DNA of 64,000 nt from Gracilimonas sp031581265 (GTDB taxonomy: Bacteria; Bacteroidota; Rhodothermia; Balneolales; Balneolaceae): the NCBI RefSeq assembly GCF_031581265.1, contig NZ_JAVLBQ010000003.1, forward strand, positions 71,686-135,685. The letters are read 5' to 3'. Below, one piece after another: positions 8,608 through 17,980 of this stretch. The position numbers were made by a program, and so were the translations under genes. Position 1 is the stretch's first letter. Each line of letters begins with the position of its first letter. The notes beneath the pieces were generated by a model, which saw only the letters and a program-made list of their open reading frames with translations, ran no database searches and had not been told where the DNA came from.

Positions 8608-8688
8608 AGTTGATAGTTGATAGGGTGATGAAGATTTATTATAAATCACATTCTCAAAATTGGAAAATCACTGTATCAACTATCAACT
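8608..8688. repeat. 15-bp inverted repeat between umuC and the FAD oxidoreductase gene
   Basis: agttgatagttgata at 8608-8622 is perfectly repeated in inverse at 8674-8688. The right arm runs into the last codons and stop of the convergent oxidoreductase gene, so its C-terminal VIVDS is encoded by the repeat. Probably a bidirectional 3' end structure. Confidence 0.6.
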
Positions 8689-9785
8689 ATCACTGAAGCT
8701 TCTTTGCCGAGCTGCATTCCCAGGGCGACCCCCATTCCGCTGAGTCCGGCTACCACCGCAGTATTATCTGAAATCATTTTTAGGATGGGACTTTTAGTAG
8801 AGGTGAATCCCATAATACCGGACCATTCTGTTTCGATTTCCCATCCGTCAGACAACTCTAAAACTTCATTTGCAAAGCTTAGAAGATGATTTTTAATCTT
8901 ATCATTTTTACCGAACTCATTTGTTGTTTCAACATCAATGTCTAAACTTCGAGCTCCGCCAAGTAAAAATCGATTTCCCACAACCCCACGGAAATAATAG
9001 TAGCCTGCATAAAAATGGTACGTCCCCTTCCAGCGAAGATTCTCTATCGGTTTGGTTACAAATACAAATCCCCGGCCGGGTTTAATGTCCACGTCTTGTA
9101 GCAGTTTTGCGGTAAAGGAATTTGTAGCCACAATTAATTTATTTGATCTCAGTTCAATTCCATTTTCAAGCAACACATATGCATTATTTTTATCGATCTT
9201 CTCAACCTGCGACTGCCACCTGAATTCCACTCCCAACTTTAGATTCTTCTCATAGAGAGTTCGCATCATCTTTCCGGGATGCAGACATCCTTCATACTTA
9301 ATACTGATGGATGGAAAGCCATTATGCTCTGTAGCCTGATATACCTCCTCAACTCCTGCGGCTTCTTTCAGCCAGCGATTGCAAGTATCCAAATGATCCA
9401 AAGCTTTTTCATAAACTTTTTGATCCGTAAAAATCTCGAATGCGCCCGGTTCACGATAGCCAATATTTTCATCCCCCAAAGTAGATCTCAACAACTTCAA
9501 CCCATGAAAACGGCGCCGAATACGATCAATAATCTTAGACTCTTCCTCGATCTTCATATCTGCCATATGTTCTGTCACTGATCCAAAACAGGCAAAACCG
9601 GCATTCCTCGTACTGGCTCCAATCGGGAAAAAACCACGATCGATAACCATCACGCTGGCATTTGGGTTATTTTTCTTATAAAAATAAGCGGTGGATTGTC
9701 CGGTGAGTCCGGCTCCCACTATGATCAAATCAAACGTTCGATCATACAACTCTGATTCCCAAAAAGATCTGTTTGCTTGTATCAT
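8676..9785 (-). CDS. FAD-dependent oxidoreductase (DAO family)
   Basis: 369 residues. The Rossmann dinucleotide-binding motif is DLIIVGAGLTGQSTAYFYKK (about 20-40), followed by the acidic strand end VMVIDRG and GASTRNAGFACFG, the flavin-binding loop of glycine-oxidase/D-amino-acid-oxidase-like enzymes. The C-terminal GIMGFTSTKSPILKMI and VAGLSGMGVALGMQLG complete the FAD site. The family oxidises amines or amino acids; the substrate is unknown. Its start overlaps the end of the M20 hydrolase gene by four bases (ATGA), so the two are translationally coupled and may act on the same amino-acid-derived substrate (inference). Confidence 0.85.
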   Translation of the reverse strand: MIQANRSFWESELYDRTFDLIIVGAGLTGQSTAYFYKKNNPNASVMVIDRGFFPIGASTRNAGFACFGSVTEHMADMKIEEESKIIDRIRRRFHGLKLLRSTLGDENIGYREPGAFEIFTDQKVYEKALDHLDTCNRWLKEAAGVEEVYQATEHNGFPSISIKYEGCLHPGKMMRTLYEKNLKLGVEFRWQSQVEKIDKNNAYVLLENGIELRSNKLIVATNSFTAKLLQDVDIKPGRGFVFVTKPIENLRWKGTYHFYAGYYYFRGVVGNRFLLGGARSLDIDVETTNEFGKNDKIKNHLLSFANEVLELSDGWEIETEWSGIMGFTSTKSPILKMISDNTAVVAGLSGMGVALGMQLGKEASVIVDS

Positions 9786-10966
9786 TGATGATCAAAAACT
9801 AAGCTTACCATTAAAGGAGTAGCTACCTCAAAGAAACGATCATCCACATTGTATTTGGAGTGATGCCAGGGATATTTTGAGTCAGCCTCTTCACTCCCAC
9901 TACCCACAAAAAAGAACGCCCCCGGAAATTGCTGCTGATAAAAAGCGAAATCTTCACCGGCCATTATGGGGCGCATCATTTCGATAGCAGCTTCTTCACC
10001 AAAAAGCGTTCGGGCTGAATTCAAAACCGTTTGAGATTCCTTCTCTGAATTGATTACTGCCGGATATCCCCGATTAAACTCAAAGTGATAATTACCTCCG
10101 GCCGATTCGGTAATACCCTTTGCCAAAGCATCCAGCTTTTCAATTACTAACTTTTCTGTATCAGGAGACAGTGTTCGCGCGGTACCCCACAATTTTACAC
10201 TTTCCGGAATAATATTGTGAGCCGAACCTCCTTCTATTTTGCCTATGGTCACAACCACAGGCTCCGTTGGGTCCACATTGCGGCTTGCGATGGTTTGAAC
10301 CGCGTTCACGTATTGTGCAGCTAATACCACCGGGTCAATGGCCTCGTGGGCTCTTGCTGCATGGCCTCCTTTTCCATAAATCTCCACTTCAAACTCTGAG
10401 GTAGAAGCCATCAACGGACCTGCCTTTGTTGCCATGGTTCCCACTGCGTACATGGGAGAAGTATGTAACCCATAAATGGCATCTACTCCCTGTTTTTGTA
10501 AGAAACCCGTTTCAGTGAGCAGTTTTCCGCCTCCAGGTAATTTCTCTTCTCCGGGTTGAAATATCAGCAACACTTTTCCCTCAATTTCATCCTGAAGTTC
10601 TTTTAGAATTTTTGCCGCTGCCAATAAATTTGCGGTATGTGCATCGTGGCCACAGCAATGAGCTACCCCTTTGTTCTTTGATATAAATGCGGATTTTGCC
10701 TCACCTTCTTCCAAAATAGGTAAAGCGTCAATATCTGCCCGAAGTGCGATTACACGATCCGACTTTATACCACCTTCAATAATCCCTATACAACCGGTTT
10801 CAAGTGAACTCTCATGTGGGATATCAAGCTTTTCTAATTCCGATTTGATGAACTTTGTAGTTTCAAATTCCTTAAAACTCAACTCAGGATTTTGATGCAA
10901 ATACCATCTTGTTTTAATGGCATATTGCAAATACTCTTCCGATAGTTTTTTAATTTTTGATTGCAT
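9782..10966 (-). CDS. M20D-family amidohydrolase (N-acyl amino acid hydrolase type)
   Basis: About 394 residues from the ATG at 10966; a TTG at 10981 would add five residues. Metal-site motifs of the M20 family are visible: ALRADIDALPI (about 75-85), the CCGHDAHTA zinc ligands (about 103-111), FQPGEE (about 135-140), and HTSPM, with the dimerisation lid region GKGGHAARAHEAIDPV. The C-terminal MAGEDFAFYQQQFPGAFFFVG is typical of subfamily M20D (hippuricase/indole-acetyl-amino acid hydrolase type). It hydrolyses N-acyl amino acids or related amides. No signal peptide, so cytoplasmic. It is translationally coupled to the oxidoreductase downstream and diverges from the DUF4097 gene. Confidence 0.9.
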   Translation of the reverse strand: MQSKIKKLSEEYLQYAIKTRWYLHQNPELSFKEFETTKFIKSELEKLDIPHESSLETGCIGIIEGGIKSDRVIALRADIDALPILEEGEAKSAFISKNKGVAHCCGHDAHTANLLAAAKILKELQDEIEGKVLLIFQPGEEKLPGGGKLLTETGFLQKQGVDAIYGLHTSPMYAVGTMATKAGPLMASTSEFEVEIYGKGGHAARAHEAIDPVVLAAQYVNAVQTIASRNVDPTEPVVVTIGKIEGGSAHNIIPESVKLWGTARTLSPDTEKLVIEKLDALAKGITESAGGNYHFEFNRGYPAVINSEKESQTVLNSARTLFGEEAAIEMMRPIMAGEDFAFYQQQFPGAFFFVGSGSEEADSKYPWHHSKYNVDDRFFEVATPLMVSLVFDHQ

Positions 10967-11085
10967 CGATAACGTTCTCAATTTCGTTTGATGGATAATA
11001 AGGATATTCTTTATCCGAACGTAACCTTTTACCAGGCATTATCGTACTGCTTTCTGCAGTGATATAACCGACTAAACCTACGATT

Positions 11086-12351
11086 ATGAAAACTTCCTCT
11101 TGGGAAATTATATTGGCCGGCTTCCTCTTTGTCGGGGTTGCCATTTACTTAATTGAACAAAACAGCACTTCTCAAAAATCTACTGAAACAGCTACAGCTT
11201 CCGATAGCATACAAGTTAACTTTGATGAAGATGACATCAGGGTATTTCGGTTTAAAAGCCTGGAAAACCTCGAGAATCTCCAAAACTTAGAGAACCTGGA
11301 AAACTTAAGAAACCTTCGCAATCTCGAAAATTTAAAGAACCTTTCCAATATTTTACCGGCTGAAGTCAGGGGTGAATTTGAAGCAGAGATCGATGCTGTA
11401 ATGAAGGAATTTGACCAAGAAAGTGTAAACGTATCCGTTAACCCGGAGCAAGGCACCGTTTCTATTGATAAGGCCATTTCTGCAGAATCCGGGGGATGGA
11501 CGGCTGTATCACCGGGTGTTTTTGTTTATGTAAAAGAATTTGACGCAACCAGCCTAAAAGAAGCCATTCTCTCGCTCCCTTTCGGCTCCATTGAAGTGAA
11601 AGGAAATTCGGGAACTCAATCAAAACTCACCATCCAGGCATCAGGACAAGTAAGTACACGTGCGGAACTTCAGTCAAAAATTAGTACTGCGGTAAATATT
11701 AGTCCTGAAAAGGCGGCTATTGAGTTGAAACCCAATTCCAAAAAACCGCAAGAAACGAATATTCAACTCCACGCCATCCTAACCCTCCCTAAAGAAATTG
11801 CTGTACAGATGACTACTCAGGGTGGCCATTTGAGTTCTGAGAATATCTCAGGAACTCAGCGGTATAAGACACTTGGAGGGCATATTACATTGAAAAATTT
11901 ATCAGGGGAAATTAATGCTGAAACGGGAGGTGGCCACATTGCCCTGTCGAATGGTGAGGGAACGATTACCCTGAATTCGAGAGGGGGGAATATCCGTTCA
12001 GAAAATTCTACAGGAAATTTAGTTATGCAAACAGCAGGGGGAAGTTTACAAGTCTATGAGTTCAGCGGATCTGTTGATGCTAAAACGAATGGCGGAAACA
12101 TTGAACTTCGGCTCTTAGAAAACAGAGGTGCTTCTGCAGCTATCACAAGCGCCGGTTCCATTTCAATTTGGATCCCCAAAAACGGCGATATCGACTTTGA
12201 TTTATCCGGGAGCTCGGTAAAAATTGCTTCTGATCTTAATTTTGAAGGTTCACAATCTGCCGGAAGTGCTAAAGGGACTATTGGAAGTGGGGCCTCCTCG
12301 CTTACTGCTAAGACCAATTATGGTAAAGTGTCAGTAAAGCCAATAAATTAA
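11086..12351 (+). CDS. DUF4097-like beta-helix surface protein with Leu-Asn tripeptide repeat
   Basis: 421 residues. Residues 5-23 (SWEIILAGFLFVGVAIYLI) are a signal-anchor. Residues 58-90 form a regular period-three repeat (LEN, LQN, LRN, LKN, LSN, about ten copies) encoded with mixed synonymous codons, so the repeat is held at protein level rather than by recent DNA duplication. From about residue 150 on, repeated GGHI/GGNI/TNGGNIEL strands (TQGGHLSSENISG, TLGGHITLKNLSG, TGGGHIALSNGEG) form the right-handed beta-helix-like array typical of DUF4097 proteins. Function unknown; such proteins are sometimes linked to envelope stress modules. No regulator gene adjoins it. Confidence 0.75.
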   Translation: MKTSSWEIILAGFLFVGVAIYLIEQNSTSQKSTETATASDSIQVNFDEDDIRVFRFKSLENLENLQNLENLENLRNLRNLENLKNLSNILPAEVRGEFEAEIDAVMKEFDQESVNVSVNPEQGTVSIDKAISAESGGWTAVSPGVFVYVKEFDATSLKEAILSLPFGSIEVKGNSGTQSKLTIQASGQVSTRAELQSKISTAVNISPEKAAIELKPNSKKPQETNIQLHAILTLPKEIAVQMTTQGGHLSSENISGTQRYKTLGGHITLKNLSGEINAETGGGHIALSNGEGTITLNSRGGNIRSENSTGNLVMQTAGGSLQVYEFSGSVDAKTNGGNIELRLLENRGASAAITSAGSISIWIPKNGDIDFDLSGSSVKIASDLNFEGSQSAGSAKGTIGSGASSLTAKTNYGKVSVKPIN

Positions 12352-12377
12352 TGTGTTATTAAAAGCATAAAAGCCTC

Positions 12378-12400
12378 TCAGGTTTGCCTGAATTTAAAAT
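12378..12400. terminator. Weak hairpin between convergent genes
   Basis: TCAGG-tttg-CCTGA followed by atttaaaat, between the DUF4097 gene and the convergent DUF4405 gene. Short stem and broken T-tract, so only a tentative terminator. Confidence 0.3.
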
Positions 12401-12421
12401 GTTAAAATTTTCAGATGTGCC

Positions 12422-12685
12422 CTAAGATCCCCGCTTTCCCTTTTTAAAGTATGAACTTGATATCCACTTTATATGAAGCCATAAATGGATAACAACGAAT
12501 GCTGTAAAAAGCGTGGCTATCCAAAAATGTAGTTCTCCCCATTGATGTCGAGTTAAGCCAACAAAAATTTCTTGCCGACTCCCTGGCGGTAAAACAAAAT
12601 GGAGAACAACTCCGGTTCCAATCAATGCTATCATTACGATAAATAAACCGGCATCTAAAAATACATTTTGGGTATGCTTTCTCAT
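12422..12685 (-). CDS. DUF4405 small membrane protein, cytochrome b561-like
   Basis: 87 residues from ATG 12685, chosen because AAGGGAGC lies just upstream; a TTG at 12706 would add seven residues. Two or three hydrophobic helices are seen (VFLDAGLFIVMIALIGTGVVLHFVLP; LHFWIATLFTAFVVIHLWLH). Histidines in VVLHF, RHQWGELHFW and VIHLWLH are placed as in the heme-binding half of b-type cytochromes, which DUF4405 resembles. Heme binding is inferred. It is a single gene convergent with the DUF4097 gene. Confidence 0.75.
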   Translation of the reverse strand: MRKHTQNVFLDAGLFIVMIALIGTGVVLHFVLPPGSRQEIFVGLTRHQWGELHFWIATLFTAFVVIHLWLHIKWISSSYFKKGKRGS

Positions 12686-12783
12686 CTCTGCTCCCTTATT
12701 TTCCAAAACATATTACACCAACATGAATCTTTTGTGAATTAAAACTTACTTTCAATTTTCTAAAAGTAAGAACGGAATATTTT

Positions 12784-13548
12784 ATGAGTCCAGAAATCCA
12801 TCAAACCAAAGACGGCTCCTCAACACTCTACTCTTCCCAATTTGATCAGTTTTATCATAATCCCAATGGGGCTGCTTCTGAAAGTTTATACGTGTTTTTT
12901 GAAACCTCAGGGTTGAACCGATATTTGAAATCAGCCGAATCACTTACCATTCTTGAAATTGGTTTTGGTACCGGACTCAACTTTCTTCTTCTGTTGGATC
13001 TCGTTAAAACCTATAATTTGAGTATTCCTATAAAATTCTATTCCATAGAGGCATTCCCCATTGATCCACAAGTAGCAGAAGAGATTAACTTTTCTGATCA
13101 CCTCAAAAATCCTGAATTAAACATCCTGTTGCCTGAGATTTTTAGTGAACTAAAATCAGGAATAAACCTCATCAAACCGTTTGATAATCTTCCCATAGAG
13201 TTACACTTATTCGTTGGAAATTTTGAGGATTTCACTCCCGAAAACCTGTATACCGATTTTATATTTCATGATCCTTTTTCCCCTGATGTAAATCCGGAAC
13301 TGTGGACGTCTGAGGTCTTTGAAAAGCTATACCATTGGTCTTCAAGTGAAGCGATGTTGACAACCTATTGTGCGGCCTCAAAAGCACGTGGCGCCATGTG
13401 TGCAGCAGGCTGGCATGTGGCCAAAACAAGGGGTGCCTTAGGTAAGAGGGAAATGACGATTGCCTCCTCATCCAAAGAAAAGCTGAGTGATTTTAAATCC
13501 GTCAACGAAAAACTATTAGCTGAGCGTTATCGAAATAATGATTTTTGA
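12784..13548 (+). CDS. mnmD: tRNA (mnm5s2U34)-methyltransferase, MnmD-like
   Basis: 254 residues. The SAM-binding motif is LTILEIGFGTGLNFLLLL (about 54-71) and the acidic loop YSIEAFPI follows. The family signature FIFHDPFSPDVNPELWT (about 159-175) and the C-terminal LTTYCAASKARGAMCAAGW are characteristic of the methyltransferase half of MnmC and stand-alone MnmD. It makes the last step of 5-methylaminomethyl-2-thiouridine at wobble position 34 of certain tRNAs. It lacks the FAD oxidase domain of fused MnmC, as is usual in this group. It converges on engB. Confidence 0.9.
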   Translation: MSPEIHQTKDGSSTLYSSQFDQFYHNPNGAASESLYVFFETSGLNRYLKSAESLTILEIGFGTGLNFLLLLDLVKTYNLSIPIKFYSIEAFPIDPQVAEEINFSDHLKNPELNILLPEIFSELKSGINLIKPFDNLPIELHLFVGNFEDFTPENLYTDFIFHDPFSPDVNPELWTSEVFEKLYHWSSSEAMLTTYCAASKARGAMCAAGWHVAKTRGALGKREMTIASSSKEKLSDFKSVNEKLLAERYRNNDF

Positions 13549-13573
13549 ACGTATTTAAATTTAAAGACCTGTA

Positions 13574-14170
13574 TTAATCAGTAACAAACTCAGTGATAAG
13601 CTTTTTGATTTCATCAATACCGTCCCGGGTGTCTGCTGAATAAGGCAATATGGGCACTTCAATATTCATCTCCTTCATGATGCGCCTTACTTTAGCCTTG
13701 GATTGATTCATTTTGTTACGAGACAGTTTATCGGATTTGGACAATACCACACAAAAAGGTTTTTCATTCATGCCCATCCAATAGAAAAAATCCTCATCCA
13801 GTTGTGTAGGATCGTGACGGACATCAACGACATGAATTATCAAGTTTAGTGTTTTTCTGTCCAGTAAATATTCCCTGATATTTTTGCCCCAGCGATCGCG
13901 CTCCTTTTTGGGAACTTTAGCAAATCCATACCCGGGAAGATCCACAAAATAACAACGGTCACCCAGCTGGTAGTAATTCATTTGCTGCGTTTTACCGGGC
14001 ACATTTGACGTTCGTGCAATGTTTTTCTTATTCAGCAGTACATTAATCAGAGAAGATTTTCCAACATTGGATCTTCCGGCAAAACAAACTTCAGGTAAGC
14101 TCTCTGTGGGACATTCTTCTAACTTTGTGGCACTTGTAACAAACTCAGGCTGTATGTTAAATAAGCTCAT
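13574..14170 (-). CDS. engB: Ribosome-biogenesis GTPase EngB (YsxC/YihA)
   Basis: 198 residues with all G motifs: G1 GRSNVGKSSLIN (about 32-43), G3 DLPGYG (about 77), G4 LSKSDK (about 145) and G5-like PYSADTRDG. The SNVPGKTQQMNYYQL switch segment is typical of the family. It assists assembly of the large ribosomal subunit. Length is normal. The ATG overlaps the 3' end of purF by 14 bases, so the two are coupled in one transcript. Confidence 0.95.
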   Translation of the reverse strand: MSLFNIQPEFVTSATKLEECPTESLPEVCFAGRSNVGKSSLINVLLNKKNIARTSNVPGKTQQMNYYQLGDRCYFVDLPGYGFAKVPKKERDRWGKNIREYLLDRKTLNLIIHVVDVRHDPTQLDEDFFYWMGMNEKPFCVVLSKSDKLSRNKMNQSKAKVRRIMKEMNIEVPILPYSADTRDGIDEIKKLITEFVTD

Positions 14171-15659
14171 TTGCCTCTTTTTCTACACCAAAATTTACGG
14201 GAACAGGATATTCGCCGGTAAAGCAGGCTGTGCAATAGTCATATTCGGAATCATTGGCTTCTTTCACGGCTCCAACAAGTCCTTCCGGAGAGAGATAACG
14301 AAGGCTGTCTACCCCAATTTCCTCAGCCATTTTTTCAATATCCTTATCAAATTTGTTGGCAATGAGTTCATCCGGGCTTGGGAAATCCATTCCATAATAA
14401 CACGGACTTATAATTGGAGGAGAGCTCACTAAAAAATGTACCTCGGCAGGATTACAGTCTCGAATCATATCTACTAAATACCGGGAAGTAGTTCCTCGCA
14501 CAATGGAATCATCCACAATAATTACGGGTCTGCCTTCTATCACCCCACGAACAGGATTGAATTTCGTTCGCACTTTTTGCTCCCGAGACTTTTGTCCGGG
14601 TGAAATAAACGTTCTCCCCACATAATGATTTCGAATAAGCCCCATATCATATTGGCAATCGTAACCTAATTTCTGACTTTCGGTAGCATACCCTAAAGCA
14701 GCCGTATTACTGGAATCGGGTACTGAAATCACAACCGGTCTTTTTCCTGATGTATCATTTTTAATGATTTCATTGAGCGGATGTTCCTTGGCCAGCTTTT
14801 TGCCAAGATTTCTGCGAATTTTATCTACCATCTCTCCAAAAATCATACTGTCGGGACGGGAGAAGTACACATATTCAAAAATACACTGACTGGTTCCGGT
14901 CCCTTTTGTAGGAGGAATATGAAATGACTTAGGTTCCCCAGTCTCATCAGCCTCTTTATCAATCACTACCACTTCTCCGGGTTCAACATCGCGGATATAT
15001 TCTGCGTCATTAATGTCGAAAGCACAGGTTTCACTGGCTACACAGAATGCCCCATCTACTTTACCAAGTGCAAGTGGCCGAAACCCATTGGGATCGCGAA
15101 CGGCTATGAGCTTATCATCGGTTAAAATTACCAGGCAGTAGGCACCTTCAATCTGCCGAAGAGCATCCATAATCTGATCAAGCTGATCTTCATATAAGCT
15201 GTGAGAAATAAGGTGTAAAATTAGCTCGGTGTCGGATGTACTCTGGAATAAAACCCCCTCCTTCCGAAACCGCTCTCTGATTTGTTTTGCGTTGGAAAGA
15301 TTTCCATTGTGACCTATAGCCAAATTCCCATTTCGGTAGTGCACTCTGAATGGCTGAATATTCGCCGGATTTTTTGAAGACCCTGAGGTGGAATACCGAT
15401 TGTGACCAATGGCATTTTGACCCTTTAGGATTTTCTTAAATACTTTTGACTTGTCAAATACATTTAGCACCAGGCCAAAATCTTTATAAGCAGGCATGAC
15501 ATATCGCTCCTTTTCGTCATCATAAAAAGAAGTTACGATACCAGCTGATTCTTGTCCGCGGTGTTGGAGGGCGTGAAGGCCGTAGTAGGTGTGAATTGCA
15601 GCATCAGGGTGATTATAGATACCGTAGATTCCACAATATTCGCGAGGTTTGTCGCTCAT
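14157..15659 (-). CDS. purF: Amidophosphoribosyltransferase PurF
   Basis: 500 residues. It transfers ammonia from glutamine to PRPP, the first committed step of purine synthesis. The glutaminase nucleophile is Cys9 in REYCGIYGIY, so an eight-residue propeptide must be removed, as in the B. subtilis type. GHNRYSTSG and NGNLSNA belong to the Ntn-hydrolase domain. The PRPP loop VIIVDDSIVRGTTS (about 359-372) marks the transferase domain. Cysteines near the C-terminus (SPPIISPCYYG, YDYCTACFTGEYP) match those that bind the Fe-S cluster in relatives. It is followed by engB with a 14-base overlap. Confidence 0.96.
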   Translation of the reverse strand: MSDKPREYCGIYGIYNHPDAAIHTYYGLHALQHRGQESAGIVTSFYDDEKERYVMPAYKDFGLVLNVFDKSKVFKKILKGQNAIGHNRYSTSGSSKNPANIQPFRVHYRNGNLAIGHNGNLSNAKQIRERFRKEGVLFQSTSDTELILHLISHSLYEDQLDQIMDALRQIEGAYCLVILTDDKLIAVRDPNGFRPLALGKVDGAFCVASETCAFDINDAEYIRDVEPGEVVVIDKEADETGEPKSFHIPPTKGTGTSQCIFEYVYFSRPDSMIFGEMVDKIRRNLGKKLAKEHPLNEIIKNDTSGKRPVVISVPDSSNTAALGYATESQKLGYDCQYDMGLIRNHYVGRTFISPGQKSREQKVRTKFNPVRGVIEGRPVIIVDDSIVRGTTSRYLVDMIRDCNPAEVHFLVSSPPIISPCYYGMDFPSPDELIANKFDKDIEKMAEEIGVDSLRYLSPEGLVGAVKEANDSEYDYCTACFTGEYPVPVNFGVEKEANELI

Positions 15660-15763
15660 ATTTTCAATTTGAACCTTATGAATGTTGGTTAGCCTATAAG
15701 ATAAGAAATGATTGTGGGTTTCGGGAATTAGAAGTTGCGGAAGTTATTGACAGGTTATTCACA

Positions 15764-17863
15764 TTAATTAGACTTTGGTAATTCCACATAAAAGGTAGTG
15801 CCTTCTCCCTCTTTGCTTTCAAACCAAATTTTTCCTTCCATTTTCTCTACAAATTCTTTGGACATGTTTAAACCAAACCCTGAGCCATGTTCTTTATTTG
15901 TTCCTATGCGGGTCCATGAGTTGCCATTGAATATCTTATCTTTTGAAGATTCGGGAACTCCGACTCCATCATCTCTTACCAAAAGGAGAATTTTATCACT
16001 TTTCTCTTCTGCCAGAACTTGTACTGTGCCACCCGATTCCGAGTATTTAATTGCATTTGATATCAAATTCCGCAAAATAACCCGTATTGCATTTGGATCT
16101 GCATATACTGCTTCCCCGTTAAAGCTCGATTCCAGGGTTATATTTTTCTGAATTGCCATAAATGAATTAGTTGTGAGCACATCCTTGGCAATGGGCTTAA
16201 GCTCAACATTTTGAAGATTCAGGTCAAAACCGGAAAGTTGATCTTTGGCCCAAGCCAACAAATCTTCGATTACATGTACATTTTCACGGATCGAGACTTC
16301 GATACTATCAATAAGCTTTTTTAAATCTTTTCCTTTGAGTGCATCATCTCTGATCAACTCTATTACACCCTGAACTGAAGTCAGTGGAGATCTCAAATCA
16401 TGTGAAACCATAGCAAATACTTGTTCTTTTGATTTATTCATCTCCTCAAGCTCGCCCTTTTGAGCCCTTACTTTTTCAAGAAGCTGTTCTTTTTCTTTCG
16501 ATGATTTCCGAGTGGTATATAGCAATATTCCTATCAACAAAAGAATTACGCCACCGGCAACAATCATTATCATCTGAAATTGAATGCGCGCTTCCTGTTG
16601 AGCCTGCTTTTCTTCCAACAGCTGATTAATTTCTGTTTGCCTGTTCAGCTCCAGCTGACTTTCCAAATTTGCAAGCTCGTTATCTTGCTGAACCTGGTTC
16701 AAACTGTCAGAAAGTGATTTATACCGTTCATGATGATATAGTGCTTGTTCCGCATTACCTGCATCTTTGTACACTTTGTATAGATCTTAATTTACCTCGC
16801 TCAAAAAAGTATCATTTTCTAAATCGGAGGCTATCTGACGGGCATTTTCGAAATACTGTATAGCAGTTTCATATATTTCGCGGGCTTGAAATAAATATCC
16901 CATTTCTATATTTCCGTAATAGAGTCCTACCGCAATATTCATTTTTTTAGATAATGACAATCCCCGACGCAGGTACTCTTCTGATTTATCATACTCGCCC
17001 ATTTTTCGGTATAAAGTACCAAGGTTGTGAATACTCTGTACAAAAGGAGTTCCATTTGACATTTCTCGTTGGGTTTTGATGGCATTTAAATATAAATTTT
17101 CGGCCTCCTCAAACCGCTCCTGCTGATCTCGAATGAGTGCTAAATTGTTATACAAGCCCGGGAGTGCCCTACCCATGTTTATTGAAGTCGCATTTTCAAT
17201 AGCTCGCTCATAATAATAACCTGCTTTTTCAATGTCCTGTTGCTCATCATAGACATTACCAATGTTCATCTGTGACAGAGCCATTAGGGAAGTATCGGCA
17301 TTGGCTTGAGCATATTCCAGGGCTGCTAAGTGTTTTTCTATGGCTCCGGCATAGTCTCCCAAAATTTCCATGCAACCCCCGATATTCATATTAACCCCGG
17401 CCTTAAATTCTTCCTTCTTCAGCCCCTTAAACAAATCACTTACCTGCAGTGCCTCTTCAAATGATCGAATGGATTCCTCACAATTACCCAAAGTTCGCTG
17501 AATATTTCCAATAGCAACATGTAAATCCGGAACAGCAAGTGTGCCGGGATATTTCTCAATACCATTATTCAGCATTGCAAGGGCTGCATCAAACTTTTGC
17601 TCCATGGCTAAAACCGTCCCCTTTCTAAGGGTCGCATAGGCTAAACCTTCTTCAAAATCGATACGTTGTGATAAGGAGTCTGCTGTATTAGCTAATCTTT
17701 TGGCTTTTTCCACATTACCCTGCTCTTCAGCTTGATAAGCTTCCTGTAACATCAGTTTAATTAAGGTGGTATCGGGTTTAGCCTGCTCGTTCTGAAAGGC
17801 AAATATAGAGCTGGAACTCAATAGAACAGCAACTAACAGTAGAGGTAATCTTTTTATGTTCAT
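15764..17863 (-). pseudogene. TPR-sensor histidine kinase interrupted by an in-frame TAA
   Basis: The reading frame from ATG 17863 to the stop at 15764 would be 699 codons and is collinear with the intact paralogue just upstream, but codon TAA at 16787-16789 splits it. Part one (358 residues) has a signal peptide (LPLLLVAVLLSSSSIFA) and about six TPR units. Part two carries the last TPR, a membrane segment (IMIVAGGVILLLIGILLYT), HisKA with FAMVSHDLRSPLTSVQG, and an ATPase domain with NLISNAIKYS, DDGVGVP and GSGFGLNMS. The paralogue has Glu at the stop position, so a single GAA/GAG to TAA change would explain it. It may be a pseudogene, a readthrough gene or an assembly error. Restart at the GTG at 16774 would give a membrane kinase without its sensor. 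Confidence 0.8.
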
Positions 17864-17980
17864 CTCTTAGAACACCGGTATAGATTTGGATGAAATAATA
17901 AATACAGATTGTTTCAGATTATACTAATATAGATACAGCATTTGAAATTTTTCCTGTTGCAGCACCAATAAATCTAATTT

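Noticed and set aside
10950..11144. 64-residue frame across the divergent M20 hydrolase/DUF4097 starts
   Set aside because: Overlaps both real gene starts; no independent support.
15660..15763. DnaA box TTATTCACA upstream of purF
   Set aside because: Single relaxed match, expected by chance in AT-rich DNA.
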